Origin: Streptomyces griseoruber
Lineage (GTDB): Bacteria; Actinomycetota; Actinomycetes; Streptomycetales; Streptomycetaceae
Direction: 5' to 3'
Assembly: GCF_001514205.1 (NCBI RefSeq)
Contig: NZ_KQ948769.1
Location: forward strand, 339,747 to 403,746
Length of the DNA stretch: 64,000 bases
Within the stretch, counting starts at the first letter, position 1. Each line of letters opens with the position of its first letter. Both the position numbers and the translations under genes were made by a program. Shown in pieces: positions 1 through 8,620 of this stretch. The notes below the pieces were generated by a model. That model was not told the DNA's origin. It did no database searches and worked only from the letters and a program-made list of their open reading frames with translations.

Positions 1-2438
1 AGGCCGAAGCGCAGCCCCCGCTCGTCGAGTTGAGCGCCGAGCAGCGGCCGCCGGGCGTCCGGGCCGGCGCCCTGGCTGCCCCCGGAGAGTATCCAGTCCA
101 GCGCGCAGCCGAGGACTTCCGCGGACAACTGCTCCCGCCGCGTGGGGTCCAGTCCGTACGCGTCCAGCGCCTCGACCTGCGCCGCCGCCGCGGTGAGGTC
201 CTCCTGGAAGGGTACGTCGGCGGCGACCGCCGTCCGCTGCCTGAGCCGGGCCCGCACCGCCGCGACCCGGGCGGCCGTGTAGTGGATGGACGCCTCCGGC
301 ACCGACTCCAGTGTCCGTACGGCACCACGGCGGTCCCCGGCCGCGAGCTGCACGCGCGCGAGGCCGAACGCCGCGCTCACATAGCTCGGATCGGTCGACC
401 ACACGAGCCGGTAGTACTCGGCCGCGTTGTCCAACTGGCCCAGCACCTCGGCGCACAGACCGAGCGCCAGCTTGGGCGCGGGTTCGCCCGGGAAGGCGTC
501 GTAGAGGGCGTCGAAGGCGAGCGCGGCGCCCGCGTGGTCGCCGGTGACCAGCGAGGCCACGCCCCGGTACCAGACCACCCGCCAGTCGTCGGGCCGTTCG
601 CCCTCCAGGGTGGCGAGGGACTGCAGGGCCGCCTGGTGGTCGCCGTTCTCCAGCCAGGCGCGGACCTGCCGCAGCCGGGTCTCCACGGACGGGGCCGGCG
701 CGGCCGTGAGGGCCATGATCAGCTCACCCGGCGCGGACGCCGAAAGGCCGGCCAGGAAGCCCGCGTTGGGGTCGGCCGGGTCCACGTGCGGCACGGGCAG
801 CGCGAGCCCGGCGGCGGGGGCGGCGACGGTCGTCACCAGGGTGCCGGAGCTCCCGGACGCGGAAGGAAGGGCCGGGGCGGGAGCACCGGCGACGGAAGCG
901 CTCGGGGCCGGGGCACCGGGAGCCGAACCGCCGAACAGGCGCCGTGGGACGACGGTCCGTGTGCCCAGCCGTGACACCTCCCCGTCCAGTTTCGGGAACA
1001 GCTCGCTGTCCGTGACCCGCACCTCGGGCCCGAACAGCGTCGACAGGGCCGGCCGGGCCTTGCCGCTCTGCACCGAGACGACCTCCCGCAGCACCCCCGT
1101 GAGCTGCTCGGCCATCTCCTGCGCGGAGGCGAACCGGCGGGCCGGGTCGGGATCGGTGGCGCGCACCAGCAGCCGGTAGAAGGACTCGTACCGGCGGAAG
1201 ACCTCGATGGTGTCGGGGTCGGGCAGCGAGTCGGCGTAGACCGTCGTGTAGCCCTGGAAGTCGAAGGTCAGGACGGCCAGCGTGCGGCCCACGGTGTAGA
1301 GGTCGCTGGCCACCGACGGGCCGACGTCCGCCACCTCCGGCGCCTGGTAGCCGACCGTGCCGTAGATGGCCGACTCCTCGTCGTCCATCCTGCGCACCGC
1401 GCCCATGTCGATCAGCTTGAGCTGGTCCTCGGTCTGGATCGCGTTGTCGACCTTGAAGTCGCAGTACAGCAGGTTGCGGCTGTGCAGGTGCCCGAGCGCC
1501 TCCAGGGCCTCGATGCCGTACGCGCACGCCTGTTCCACCGGCAGCGGGTCCCGCTTGCCGTCGGTGGTGCGGCGGGTGTTCGCGATCTCCTTGAGGGACT
1601 TGCCGCCGACGTACTCCATGACGATGTAGCCGTCGAGCGAGCCGGTCCGCTGGTCGAGGTGTTCGACGAAGTTGTAGATCCGCACGATGTTGGCGTGCTC
1701 GATCTCGGCGAGGAAGCGCCGCTCGGAGATCGCGGCGGCCATCGCGTCCTGGTCGCCCGTGTCCAGCAGGCCCTTCAGCACCACCCAGCGGTCCGCGACC
1801 GCCCGGTCCACCGCGAGGTAGATCCAGCCCAGACCGCCGTGCGCCAGACAGCCGGCGACCTCGTACTGGCCGTGCACGACGTCCCCGCCCCGCAGCTTGG
1901 GGACGAACGAGTACGGGTTGCCGCACTTGGTGCAGAAGCCCTCCGTGCGCCCCGCCAGGTCACCGCGCGAACGGCCCACCGGCGCACCGCAGTCGGAGCG
2001 CGAGCAGAACCGCTTGCGCTCGGGCACCTCCGGGTCGTCCAGCACCATCGCGCGCGGGTCGGGACGCGGCACCTGCGGCACCGTCACCAGACCGACCCCG
2101 AGCCGCGCCCGCCCGGAGGAACCCGCCGACGAGCCGGAGCTGCGCACCGACACCGAGCGGCCCGTCGACGTGCCCGACAGGGAGCGCGAGAGCCGTCCCG
2201 ACACCGAACGGCGCGACTTCGCCGACTGCGACGACGTACGCGCGCTGCGCGCGCTGCGGGAACTGGCCGGGGTGCTGGAGCTGCCGCGGTTGCCGCCGGT
2301 GCCGGGCGAGCCGTCCAGGCCCCCCGCCGAGACGACGGGGGCGAGCCCGCACGTGTCGCAGTACAGCTCGCCGCCGCCCACGTCCTCGTACGACCCCTCG
2401 CAGCCCGGCCGCTGACACGCCTGCCCCGCCTGACTCAT
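1..2438 (-). CDS. pknG: PknG-type serine/threonine protein kinase, 3' end beyond the window
   Basis: Cytosolic Ser/Thr kinase of the PknG family. In mycobacteria and corynebacteria it phosphorylates GarA/OdhI and so sets 2-oxoglutarate dehydrogenase flux. The ATG at 2438 follows the upstream stop by 2 bases; 812 complete codons are present and the C-terminus is cut by the window edge. The N-terminus has a Cys pair set (CQRPGC, CDTC), then a long Ser/Arg-rich linker, then a rubredoxin-like pair (CSRSDC and FCTKCGNPYSF), as in PknG. The kinase core carries LLYCDFKVDN near residue 325 in place of canonical HRDLKxxN, and IDMGAVRRMD in place of DFG. Both are PknG hallmarks. The remaining C-terminal part corresponds to the TPR region. 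It is last in an operon with glnX, glnH and an unknown gene, which supports a role in amino-acid sensing. The family call is secure; the regulatory target is inferred from homologues. Confidence 0.93.
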   Translation of the reverse strand, partial: MSQAGQACQRPGCEGSYEDVGGGELYCDTCGLAPVVSAGGLDGSPGTGGNRGSSSTPASSRSARSARTSSQSAKSRRSVSGRLSRSLSGTSTGRSVSVRSSGSSAGSSGRARLGVGLVTVPQVPRPDPRAMVLDDPEVPERKRFCSRSDCGAPVGRSRGDLAGRTEGFCTKCGNPYSFVPKLRGGDVVHGQYEVAGCLAHGGLGWIYLAVDRAVADRWVVLKGLLDTGDQDAMAAAISERRFLAEIEHANIVRIYNFVEHLDQRTGSLDGYIVMEYVGGKSLKEIANTRRTTDGKRDPLPVEQACAYGIEALEALGHLHSRNLLYCDFKVDNAIQTEDQLKLIDMGAVRRMDDEESAIYGTVGYQAPEVADVGPSVASDLYTVGRTLAVLTFDFQGYTTVYADSLPDPDTIEVFRRYESFYRLLVRATDPDPARRFASAQEMAEQLTGVLREVVSVQSGKARPALSTLFGPEVRVTDSELFPKLDGEVSRLGTRTVVPRRLFGGSAPGAPAPSASVAGAPAPALPSASGSSGTLVTTVAAPAAGLALPVPHVDPADPNAGFLAGLSASAPGELIMALTAAPAPSVETRLRQVRAWLENGDHQAALQSLATLEGERPDDWRVVWYRGVASLVTGDHAGAALAFDALYDAFPGEPAPKLALGLCAEVLGQLDNAAEYYRLVWSTDPSYVSAAFGLARVQLAAGDRRGAVRTLESVPEASIHYTAARVAAVRARLRQRTAVAADVPFQEDLTAAAAQVEALDAYGLDPTRREQLSAEVLGCALDWILSGGSQGAGPDARRPLLGAQLDERGLRFG

Positions 2439-2440
2439 GG

Positions 2441-3766
2441 CTACCGCTCCCCCCTGTGGTCCTGAGGCCCGCCCTGCTCCGGTACGCGCGGGGCGGACAG
2501 CAGTTCGGCGGCCGCCCGCTGGTAGCGCAGGACGGCCTGTTCGGCGACGCGCAGATCGCAGGGCGCGCTCCACAGCATGCGGCGCGCCGCGTCGTAGCGC
2601 TCGATGAGGAACGGGTCCTCGGCGAGGCCGTGCCGGGCCACCTTCGCCTTGTACGCGTCGAGCCGGCCGCGCAGCTCCGCGCGCACCGCCAGCGGCGCGG
2701 TGACCGCCGTGAGCGACTCGCGGGCGCGCAGCAGCTCGTCCTCCGCCTTCTGCTCCAGCGACTCCAGGAGCGGGGACAGCCGGTGCCACTGCGCGTGCCG
2801 GCGGTACTCGGCGGCCGTCGCGAGCTGCTCCTGGAGCACCGTCGGCGGGCCGCTGACCACCGGCACCTCCGTCGCCGCGATCTTGGCGAGGACCTCCCCG
2901 CGCGCGGTGCGCGCCTCGGCCAGGGTGCGGTCGGCCCGGCTGAGCACGTCCCGCAGTCTGACCAGCCGCTGCTCGGCGTCCTGGCGGACCGTCAGCACGG
3001 CGTCGATCTCGCGCCGTACGTCCTCCAGGGCACGCGCCTCACGGTCGTACACCGTGGTGTCCGGTCGGCCGCCGCCGGGCGCCGAACTGCCCTGCGTCGG
3101 CACCCAGTACGCCAGCGGGTCCGACACCACCTCCTCGCGCAGCCGCGTCAGCGTGCCGGTGATGCGCTCCAGGTCGTCGCCCGCCGGATGCTCGCCCGGG
3201 CGCACGCCCACCGAGTGCGCGAGCTGCCGGGTGCGCTGGAGCTCCGCGGCCAGTAAATCGATCCGCGCGGGCAGCGCCGACCACACCGCGTCGGCGGCGA
3301 CCACCATGTCGAGTGACGAGGCGTACAGCTCGTTCATCGTGTCGACGAGGGCGGCGAGGGAGAAACTCTGGCTCAGCTTGCCGGTGCCGACCAGAGTCGG
3401 CGCGTTCGCCGCGGCCGTGGCCGAACCGGCGACCGTGACGGACTCGCCGCGCAGCAGCTCCGTCAGCTCCACCAGGTCCTCACGGCTGGACCAGCGGCGG
3501 CGCGACCGGATCTCCCGCGCGGAGCGCAAGGCGTCCGTGTACGCGTCGAAGTACGCCCACAGCAGGGTGATCTGCGCCTCCGCGGCCCCCCAGCGCCGCT
3601 CGGTGACCCCGGTCAGCCGGGCGCCCTCCAGGAGCCGTCGGCCCGCGTGGTCCTGCAGGGCGAGGAGCGAGGTCTCGATCGCCTCGTGCTCCGCGCCGAG
3701 CCGCGCCAGCGCACGGTCGACCTCGTCCCGGTCCATCACCGGCCCGGGGGCTCCCGTGACGCCCAT
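2441..3766 (-). CDS. Conserved coiled-coil-like protein of the pknG operon, function unknown
   Basis: A 441-residue protein that I cannot assign to a family. It is rich in Ala, Arg, Glu and Leu with heptad-like stretches throughout (for example LARLGAEHEAIETSLLALQ near the start and several long Glu/Arg helices later), so it is probably largely helical or coiled coil. I see no signal peptide and no membrane segment, so it is probably cytosolic. The ATG at 3766 has a good ribosome site (AGAGGTG, about 5 bases upstream); an internal Met at residue 11 is a weaker alternative. The stop is 2 bases before pknG, which implies translational coupling. Its place between the glnH-like sensor and the kinase suggests an adaptor or regulatory partner of PknG, but that is inference from context only. 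Confidence 0.85.
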   Translation of the reverse strand: MGVTGAPGPVMDRDEVDRALARLGAEHEAIETSLLALQDHAGRRLLEGARLTGVTERRWGAAEAQITLLWAYFDAYTDALRSAREIRSRRRWSSREDLVELTELLRGESVTVAGSATAAANAPTLVGTGKLSQSFSLAALVDTMNELYASSLDMVVAADAVWSALPARIDLLAAELQRTRQLAHSVGVRPGEHPAGDDLERITGTLTRLREEVVSDPLAYWVPTQGSSAPGGGRPDTTVYDREARALEDVRREIDAVLTVRQDAEQRLVRLRDVLSRADRTLAEARTARGEVLAKIAATEVPVVSGPPTVLQEQLATAAEYRRHAQWHRLSPLLESLEQKAEDELLRARESLTAVTAPLAVRAELRGRLDAYKAKVARHGLAEDPFLIERYDAARRMLWSAPCDLRVAEQAVLRYQRAAAELLSAPRVPEQGGPQDHRGER

Positions 3767-3810
3767 CGATCACCTCTTTCGCTGCCGTGCGGGTCGTTGC
3801 CCCGGTCCGT

Positions 3811-3832
3811 TGTCTGTCTGTCTGTCTGTCTG
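3811..3832. repeat. Tetranucleotide microsatellite (TGTC)n in the glnH to downstream-gene spacer
   Basis: The plus strand reads five consecutive TGTC units plus TG in the 74-base gap between the glnH-like gene and the next operon gene. Simple tetranucleotide runs are rare in sequence this GC-rich. It lies 40 to 60 bases upstream of the ribosome site of the 3766 gene and is untranslated. Confidence 0.9.
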
Positions 3833-3840
3833 CCGGTCCG

Positions 3841-4872
3841 TCAACTCGTGCGCAGATAGACCGGAGCGGGCGGCTTCGACAGCCCCGCGTCCCGGTCCAG
3901 TGTCGCCGACAGCCACTTGTCGTACGACGCCTGCCAGCCGTTCGCCCGGTACTCCACGAGGATCTGGTTGACCCGGCTGACCAGGTCGCTCGCCGTCAGG
4001 TTCATCGCCACCCCGTAGTACTCGGTCGTGAACGGGTCTCCCTTGAGCTCCACCGTCGGGTCCTGGGCGGCCTGGCTCGCCGCGAGCGCGCCGTCGGTGA
4101 CGACCGCGTCGACCTCGCCGAGCTGGAGCCGCACCAGGCAGTCCAACTGGCTGGGGACGACCGTGCCGATGTCGACGCTCTTGGGTATGCGGCCCGAGGC
4201 CTTGTCCGCGGTGAGCCGGAGGAGGGCCGTCGAACTGGCCGCCGTGCAGATCTTCTTGCCGGCCAGGGTGCCGTCGTACCCCTTGATCGTGGAGGACTTG
4301 GGGGCGAGGACCTGCTGGCCGGTCTTGAAGTAGGGCGCGGAGAACGCGACCTGCTTGATGCGGTCGCAGTTGATCGTCATGGTGCGGACGACCATGTCGA
4401 CCTGTCCGTCCTGGAGGGCGGGGATGCGCTGGTTGGTCGGGATGGCCTTGAACTGGACCGCCTTCGGGTCGCCGAGGATGTCCTGGGCGATCCGGTGCAC
4501 CAGGTCGATGTCGAAACCCTCCAGTTCCGCGCCCGCGTTGTTCGGGTCGCGGTAGCCCCAGCGGTAGCTGTTCTGGTCGACGCCGACGATCAGCTTGCGC
4601 TTCTCGCCCTTGCGGGCCTTGATCGCGTCGATCGTCTTTCCGTCCGCGTTCGACGGCGGCAGGGTCTGCTTCTCCGGGTCCGTGCAGTCGGAGTCCGCCG
4701 CCGGGGTCCCCTCGGCGATCCGCGGTCCCGCCAGGCCCGTCGAGCCGTCGCCGCGGGGGCCGGTGGTCAGCGGCAGCAGCAGCACACAGGTCAGCGCGAG
4801 GGCGCAGAAGACCGCCATCGCCCCCACGCCGCCCCAGCCCCTCAGGCCGTCCCGCACACGTCGTGCGCGCAT
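3841..4872 (-). CDS. glnH: GlnH-like glutamate/aspartate-binding protein
   Basis: A 343-residue family 3 extracellular solute-binding protein (SBP_bac_3). One hydrophobic segment at residues 18-37 (AMAVFCALALTCVLLLPL) acts as signal peptide or membrane anchor. The ligand-binding fold shows VGVDQNSYRWGYRD, the family signature GFDIDLVHRIA and FSAPYFKTGQQVL. The ATG at 4872 lies 14 bases after the glnX stop, with GAGAGGGGG as ribosome site. No permease or ATPase genes are linked. This fits a sensor rather than a transporter component: in mycobacteria GlnH binds Glu/Asp outside the cell and signals through GlnX to PknG. The apparent longer frame running back to 6303 only reads antisense-phase glnX sequence and is not coding. 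Ligand identity is inferred from the operon. Confidence 0.9.
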   Translation of the reverse strand: MRARRVRDGLRGWGGVGAMAVFCALALTCVLLLPLTTGPRGDGSTGLAGPRIAEGTPAADSDCTDPEKQTLPPSNADGKTIDAIKARKGEKRKLIVGVDQNSYRWGYRDPNNAGAELEGFDIDLVHRIAQDILGDPKAVQFKAIPTNQRIPALQDGQVDMVVRTMTINCDRIKQVAFSAPYFKTGQQVLAPKSSTIKGYDGTLAGKKICTAASSTALLRLTADKASGRIPKSVDIGTVVPSQLDCLVRLQLGEVDAVVTDGALAASQAAQDPTVELKGDPFTTEYYGVAMNLTASDLVSRVNQILVEYRANGWQASYDKWLSATLDRDAGLSKPPAPVYLRTS

Positions 4873-4886
4873 CGTCACGCCCCCTC

Positions 4887-6263
4887 TCACCGGTACTCCG
4901 ACAGCCTGCGGCCGATGCCGAGGACCGCGCCCGCCGCACCCAGCACCGCGAGGACCGCCGCGCCGGCCGTCAGACCGGTCATCGCGTCCAGACCGTCCCC
5001 GGCCGCCTGCTGGAACTCCCTCTGCTCGTGCGCGAGCGCCTTCTCCAGGTTCTTGTCGACGCTGTCGAAGCACTCGGCGGTCGCGCCCCTGTCGCCGATC
5101 ACCAGGGCCAGCGCCTGCTCGTAGTTGCCGTAGTCGTCCTGCTCGCGGGCCGCGGAGTGGCGTTCCTTCCACACCGTCATGTTGCCCTCCGCCGAGGTGA
5201 CCGGCTTCTCGCCCGCCTGGTCGTCGGCGAGCTTCGCCGCCTGCGCGAGGCCCGTGCGGAGGTGTTCCATGTCGGTGGTGAAGTCGTCGTCGTACTTGTC
5301 GACCGTCTTGTCCTTGCCGTCGACCGTGACCTTCTTGGTCTCGGCGCCGCGCGCCACCAGCGTGAGGTTCTCGTTGCTGCGCGCCTTCAGGGACGCGATC
5401 CGCGCGTCGTGCAGCACGTTCAGCGAACGGACGCCGTGGTCGTAGGAGTCGTCCAGCCCCGCGCGGGCCACGCTGTGGCCGACGACGAGCCACAGCAGGA
5501 CGACGGTGGCGGCCGCCGTGGCCGAGACCAGGCCGTGGTTCAGGACCCGGTTCGTACGGCGGTAGTTGCGGTGCTGCGCCCACGCCAGGGCGGCCAGCGC
5601 CAGGACGCCCAGCGCGATCGCCGCCCACGGGTAGGGGGTGGCGTCGGCGTAGTCGTCCTCGAGGCGCTGGTTCTCCTTGGTGTAGAGCTTCTCCGCCTCC
5701 GGGAGCATCTCGTCCTGCATCTTCTGGTTCGCGTAGCGCAGATAGGCGCCGCCTACGGGGAAGCCCTGACGGTTGTACGTCCGCGCGCGCTCGACCAGGC
5801 CCTTGTACTCCGGGAGCAGCGTGTTCAGCTTGGTGATGGCGTCGGCGGAGGGGGAGTCCGGGTCGGAGCTGCCCGCGGCCCGCACCAGCTCGGCGGCCGC
5901 CTTGTCGATGTCGTCCTCGTACTGCTTCCGGGAGGCGGCCGTCTCCTGGCCGCCCGCGAGGAAGCCGCTGGAGGCGGCGGTGTTGGCGTCGGCCAGGGAA
6001 CGGTAGATGTCGGCCGCGGCCGCGCTCAGCGGCTGGCTCTTGTGCAGCACGTCGTCGGCCGCGGCGGCGCGGTCGGCGGTCTGCCAGGCGGTGACGGCGC
6101 CGAAGGCGACCACGAGGAGGGCGAGGACGGCGCCGATGATCCGGAGCCGTCCCGGCTCCGTCGTCGCCGCGGCGCGGGCCTTGTCCACCCCCTCCGCGAA
6201 CGCCGTACGGCGTGTCGGTGGAGTGGCTGTTGCCGGTTCTGCCACGTTTCTGACCTCCCCCAT
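4887..6263 (-). CDS. glnX: GlnX-like membrane signalling protein
   Basis: A 458-residue membrane protein with four hydrophobic segments: near residues 32-55 (RIIGAVLALLVVAFGAV), 210-230 (AAIALGVLALAALAWA), 240-260 (ATVVLLWLVVGHSVA) and the C-terminus (AAVLAVLGAAGAVLGIG). The two large hydrophilic parts between them are predicted extracytoplasmic. This matches GlnX, the transmembrane link between periplasmic GlnH and PknG. I chose ATG 6263 over ATG 6269 because GCGAGG lies 7 bases upstream of it but only 1 base from the other. It is first in the operon glnX-glnH-unknown-pknG. The name rests on topology and synteny more than on a recognisable sequence motif. Confidence 0.85.
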   Translation of the reverse strand: MGEVRNVAEPATATPPTRRTAFAEGVDKARAAATTEPGRLRIIGAVLALLVVAFGAVTAWQTADRAAAADDVLHKSQPLSAAAADIYRSLADANTAASSGFLAGGQETAASRKQYEDDIDKAAAELVRAAGSSDPDSPSADAITKLNTLLPEYKGLVERARTYNRQGFPVGGAYLRYANQKMQDEMLPEAEKLYTKENQRLEDDYADATPYPWAAIALGVLALAALAWAQHRNYRRTNRVLNHGLVSATAAATVVLLWLVVGHSVARAGLDDSYDHGVRSLNVLHDARIASLKARSNENLTLVARGAETKKVTVDGKDKTVDKYDDDFTTDMEHLRTGLAQAAKLADDQAGEKPVTSAEGNMTVWKERHSAAREQDDYGNYEQALALVIGDRGATAECFDSVDKNLEKALAHEQREFQQAAGDGLDAMTGLTAGAAVLAVLGAAGAVLGIGRRLSEYR

Positions 6264-6386
6264 GGTCATGCCTCGCCGCAAGTATCGCTGGCGGGGGTGA
6301 CATTGCACACCGGCCTTCACTGGATCTTGATCAGATCGCAGTCACCCCTGTTCATGAATACGTCGTGGGCGTGTGTTCGGTTCCTT

Positions 6387-7358
6387 TCACGCCTCGAAGA
6401 ACTCGCGTACCCTCGCCTGCGCCTTCGGGCCCGCCACCACGCGGTCCAGGCCGAGCAGCGCCGCCCCCAGCACCGGGCGCGCGCGGACCACCCGGGGCAC
6501 CGCCTTCGGCGCCCGCGCGGTCAGGCGTTCCCGTATGCCGTCGTCCAGTTGGTGGTGACCCGCCGTCAGGACGCCCCCGCCCAGCAGGACCGGGGTCTCC
6601 TCCTCCAGGAGGTCCAGGCGGGTCAGGGCGACCGTCGCCATCGTGACGACCTCCTCCGCGAGGCGGTCGACGATCCCGCGGGCCACGGCGTCTCCCCGGG
6701 CCGCCGTCTCGAAGAGGACCGGGGTCAGTTCGTGGCGGCGCAGGTCCGGGATGCGGTCCAGGTGGAGGGCCTCGATGAGGGCGTACATGTCGGGGCGGTC
6801 GAAGTGGGCGGGGAGGGTGCCGGCCAGGGCGGTGGCGGGGCCTCTGCCGTCCTCCGCGCGGGCCGCGTGCCAGATCGCCTCCTCGGCCAGGCCCCAGCCG
6901 CCGCCCCAGTCGCCGGAGAGGCGGCCCAGGGCCGGGAAGCGGGCGGTGCGGCCGTCGGGGCGCATGCCGACGCAGTTGATGCCGGCGCCGCAGACCACGG
7001 CCACGCCCCGGGGGTCGGGCACGCCGGCCCGGAGGATGGCGAAGGTGTCGTTGCGGACGTCCACGGCGGCGCCCCACGCGCGTGCGTGCAGGGCCGCCGC
7101 CAACTGCTCCTCCTCCACCGGCAGGTCGGCGTTGGCCAGGCAGGCGGAGACATGGGTCACCGAGGTGACGCCGGCGGAGGCGTACGCGCGCGTGACGGTG
7201 TCGGCGAGGGCGTCCACGGCCGCCGTGACCCCGACGGCGGGCGGGCGGAAGCCGGCGCCGCGGGCGGTGGCGAGCACCTCCCCGTCGGCGGCCACCACCG
7301 CCACGTCGGTCTTGCTGTTGCCCGCGTCGATGGCGAGGACGCTTGCGGTCAGGCCCAC
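6387..7358 (-). CDS. csnK: BadF/BcrA-type sugar kinase (CsnK-like)
   Basis: A 323-residue ASKHA-fold kinase of the BadF/BadG/BcrA ATPase family, close to N-acetylglucosamine kinases. The N-terminal phosphate loop reads IDAGNSKTDV. Later motifs include VVCGAGINCVG, GDWGGGWGLAEEA and LGGGVL near the adenosine site. The start is GTG 7358, overlapping the end of the GH4 gene by 10 bases. As the last gene of the chitosan-oligosaccharide operon it probably phosphorylates glucosamine or a glucosamine oligomer released in the cytosol. In S. coelicolor the corresponding gene is csnK. Substrate identity is inferred from the operon, not from residues. Confidence 0.82.
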   Translation of the reverse strand: MGLTASVLAIDAGNSKTDVAVVAADGEVLATARGAGFRPPAVGVTAAVDALADTVTRAYASAGVTSVTHVSACLANADLPVEEEQLAAALHARAWGAAVDVRNDTFAILRAGVPDPRGVAVVCGAGINCVGMRPDGRTARFPALGRLSGDWGGGWGLAEEAIWHAARAEDGRGPATALAGTLPAHFDRPDMYALIEALHLDRIPDLRRHELTPVLFETAARGDAVARGIVDRLAEEVVTMATVALTRLDLLEEETPVLLGGGVLTAGHHQLDDGIRERLTARAPKAVPRVVRARPVLGAALLGLDRVVAGPKAQARVREFFEA

Positions 7359-8614
7359 GCGAGGTGCTCCCGGTTGTGTGCGATCAGTCGGTCGGTCAGC
7401 TGGTCGGCGTACGCGTGCTGGGCGATCAGGGGATGGGCGAGGAGGGCCTTGAACACGCGGTCCCGGCCGCCGCGCAGGGCCGCGTCCAGGGCCAGGTCCT
7501 CGTACGCCGTCACGTTCGCCATCAGACCCGCGTACAGGGGGTCCACGGGCGCCACGGGCAGCGGGGAGGGTCCCTTCCGGCCCACCGCCGCCTGCACCTC
7601 GATCACCGCGTCGTCGGGGAGGAAGGGCAGCGTGCCGTCGTTCAGGGTGTTGACCACCTGGTACGGGCTGCCGGCGCCGGTGAGCAGCGCGGCCGCCAGG
7701 TCCACGGCCGCCTCCGAGTAGAAGGCGCCGCCGCGCTTGGCGAGGAGCTCCGGCTTCTCGTCGAGGGCCGGGTCGCCGTACATCTCCAGCAGCTGCCGCT
7801 CCATCGCCGCCACTTCGGCCGCCCTGGACGGCTTCGTGCGCAGCTCTCCCACGACCTCGTCGTGGGCGTAGTAGTAGCGCAGGTAGTAGGACGGGACCAC
7901 GCCGAGGAGGCGCAGGAGGGGGAGGGGCAGGCGGAGGTCGCCGGCGATCGTGTCGCCGTGCGCGGCCAGCAGACCCGGCAGGACGTCCTCGCCCTCCGGG
8001 CCGCCCAGGCGCACGCCGGTCTCCCAGGTGAGGTGGTTGAGGCCGACGTGGTCCAGGTGGACGTCCGCCGGTGTGACGTCGAGCAGGGCGGCGAACCTGC
8101 GTTGCAGTCCGATTGCCACGTTGCACAGGCCGACCGCCTTGTGGCCCTCCTTCAGCAGGGCGCGGGTGACGATGCCGACCGGGTTGGTGAAGTCGACGAT
8201 CCAGGCGGCGGGGTTGGTACGGCGGACGCGTTCGGCGATGTCCAGGACCACGGGGACCGTGCGCAGCGCCTTGGCCAGGCCGCCGGCGCCGGTGGTCTCC
8301 TGGCCGACGCAGCCGCACTCCAGGGGCCAGGTCTCGTCCTGTTCGCGGGCGGCCTGGCCGCCGACGCGGAGCTGGAGCAGGACGGCGTCGGCGCCGTCGA
8401 CGGCCGCGTCCAGGTCGGAGGTGGTGACGATCCGGCCGGGGTGGCCCTGCCGGGCGAAGATCCGCCGTGCCAGTCCGCCCACCAGGTCCAGGCGTTCGGC
8501 GGCCGGGTCGACCAGGACCAGCTCCTGGAGGGGCAGGGTGTCGCGCAGTCGTGCGAAGCCGTCGATCAGCTCGGGGGTGTAGGTCGAACCGCCGCCTACC
8601 ACGGTGAGTTTCAT
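7349..8614 (-). CDS. csnH: Glycoside hydrolase family 4 enzyme (CsnH-like, 6-phospho-beta-glucosidase family)
   Basis: A 421-residue GH4 enzyme. These hydrolases use NAD+ and a divalent metal and cleave by transient oxidation of the sugar at C3. The N-terminus has the NAD-binding GGGSTYTPEL. IVDFTNPVGIVTRAL and GLCNVAIG (the metal-binding Cys) follow, then VGLNHLTW (the metal-binding His). Length and motif order are typical of the LicH/CelF branch, which is often annotated as 6-phospho-beta-glucosidase. Here no phosphotransferase system is present and uptake is by an ABC importer. Its real substrate is therefore more likely a glucosamine-containing oligosaccharide, possibly phosphorylated by the adjoining kinase. 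It lies 6 bases after the permease gene, in the csn operon. Confidence 0.88.
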   Translation of the reverse strand: MKLTVVGGGSTYTPELIDGFARLRDTLPLQELVLVDPAAERLDLVGGLARRIFARQGHPGRIVTTSDLDAAVDGADAVLLQLRVGGQAAREQDETWPLECGCVGQETTGAGGLAKALRTVPVVLDIAERVRRTNPAAWIVDFTNPVGIVTRALLKEGHKAVGLCNVAIGLQRRFAALLDVTPADVHLDHVGLNHLTWETGVRLGGPEGEDVLPGLLAAHGDTIAGDLRLPLPLLRLLGVVPSYYLRYYYAHDEVVGELRTKPSRAAEVAAMERQLLEMYGDPALDEKPELLAKRGGAFYSEAAVDLAAALLTGAGSPYQVVNTLNDGTLPFLPDDAVIEVQAAVGRKGPSPLPVAPVDPLYAGLMANVTAYEDLALDAALRGGRDRVFKALLAHPLIAQHAYADQLTDRLIAHNREHLAWA

Positions 8615-8620
8615 GCCTTG

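Noticed and set aside
3841..6303. 820-codon minus frame that ends as GlnH
   Set aside because: Only the last 343 codons are GlnH with its own ribosome site; the first part is glnX sequence in the wrong frame. Not a fusion.
4863..7721. Plus-strand open frame of 952 codons
   Set aside because: Antisense shadow of glnX and csnK; composition is Arg/Gly/Val-rich without domains, while the opposite strand has recognised proteins.
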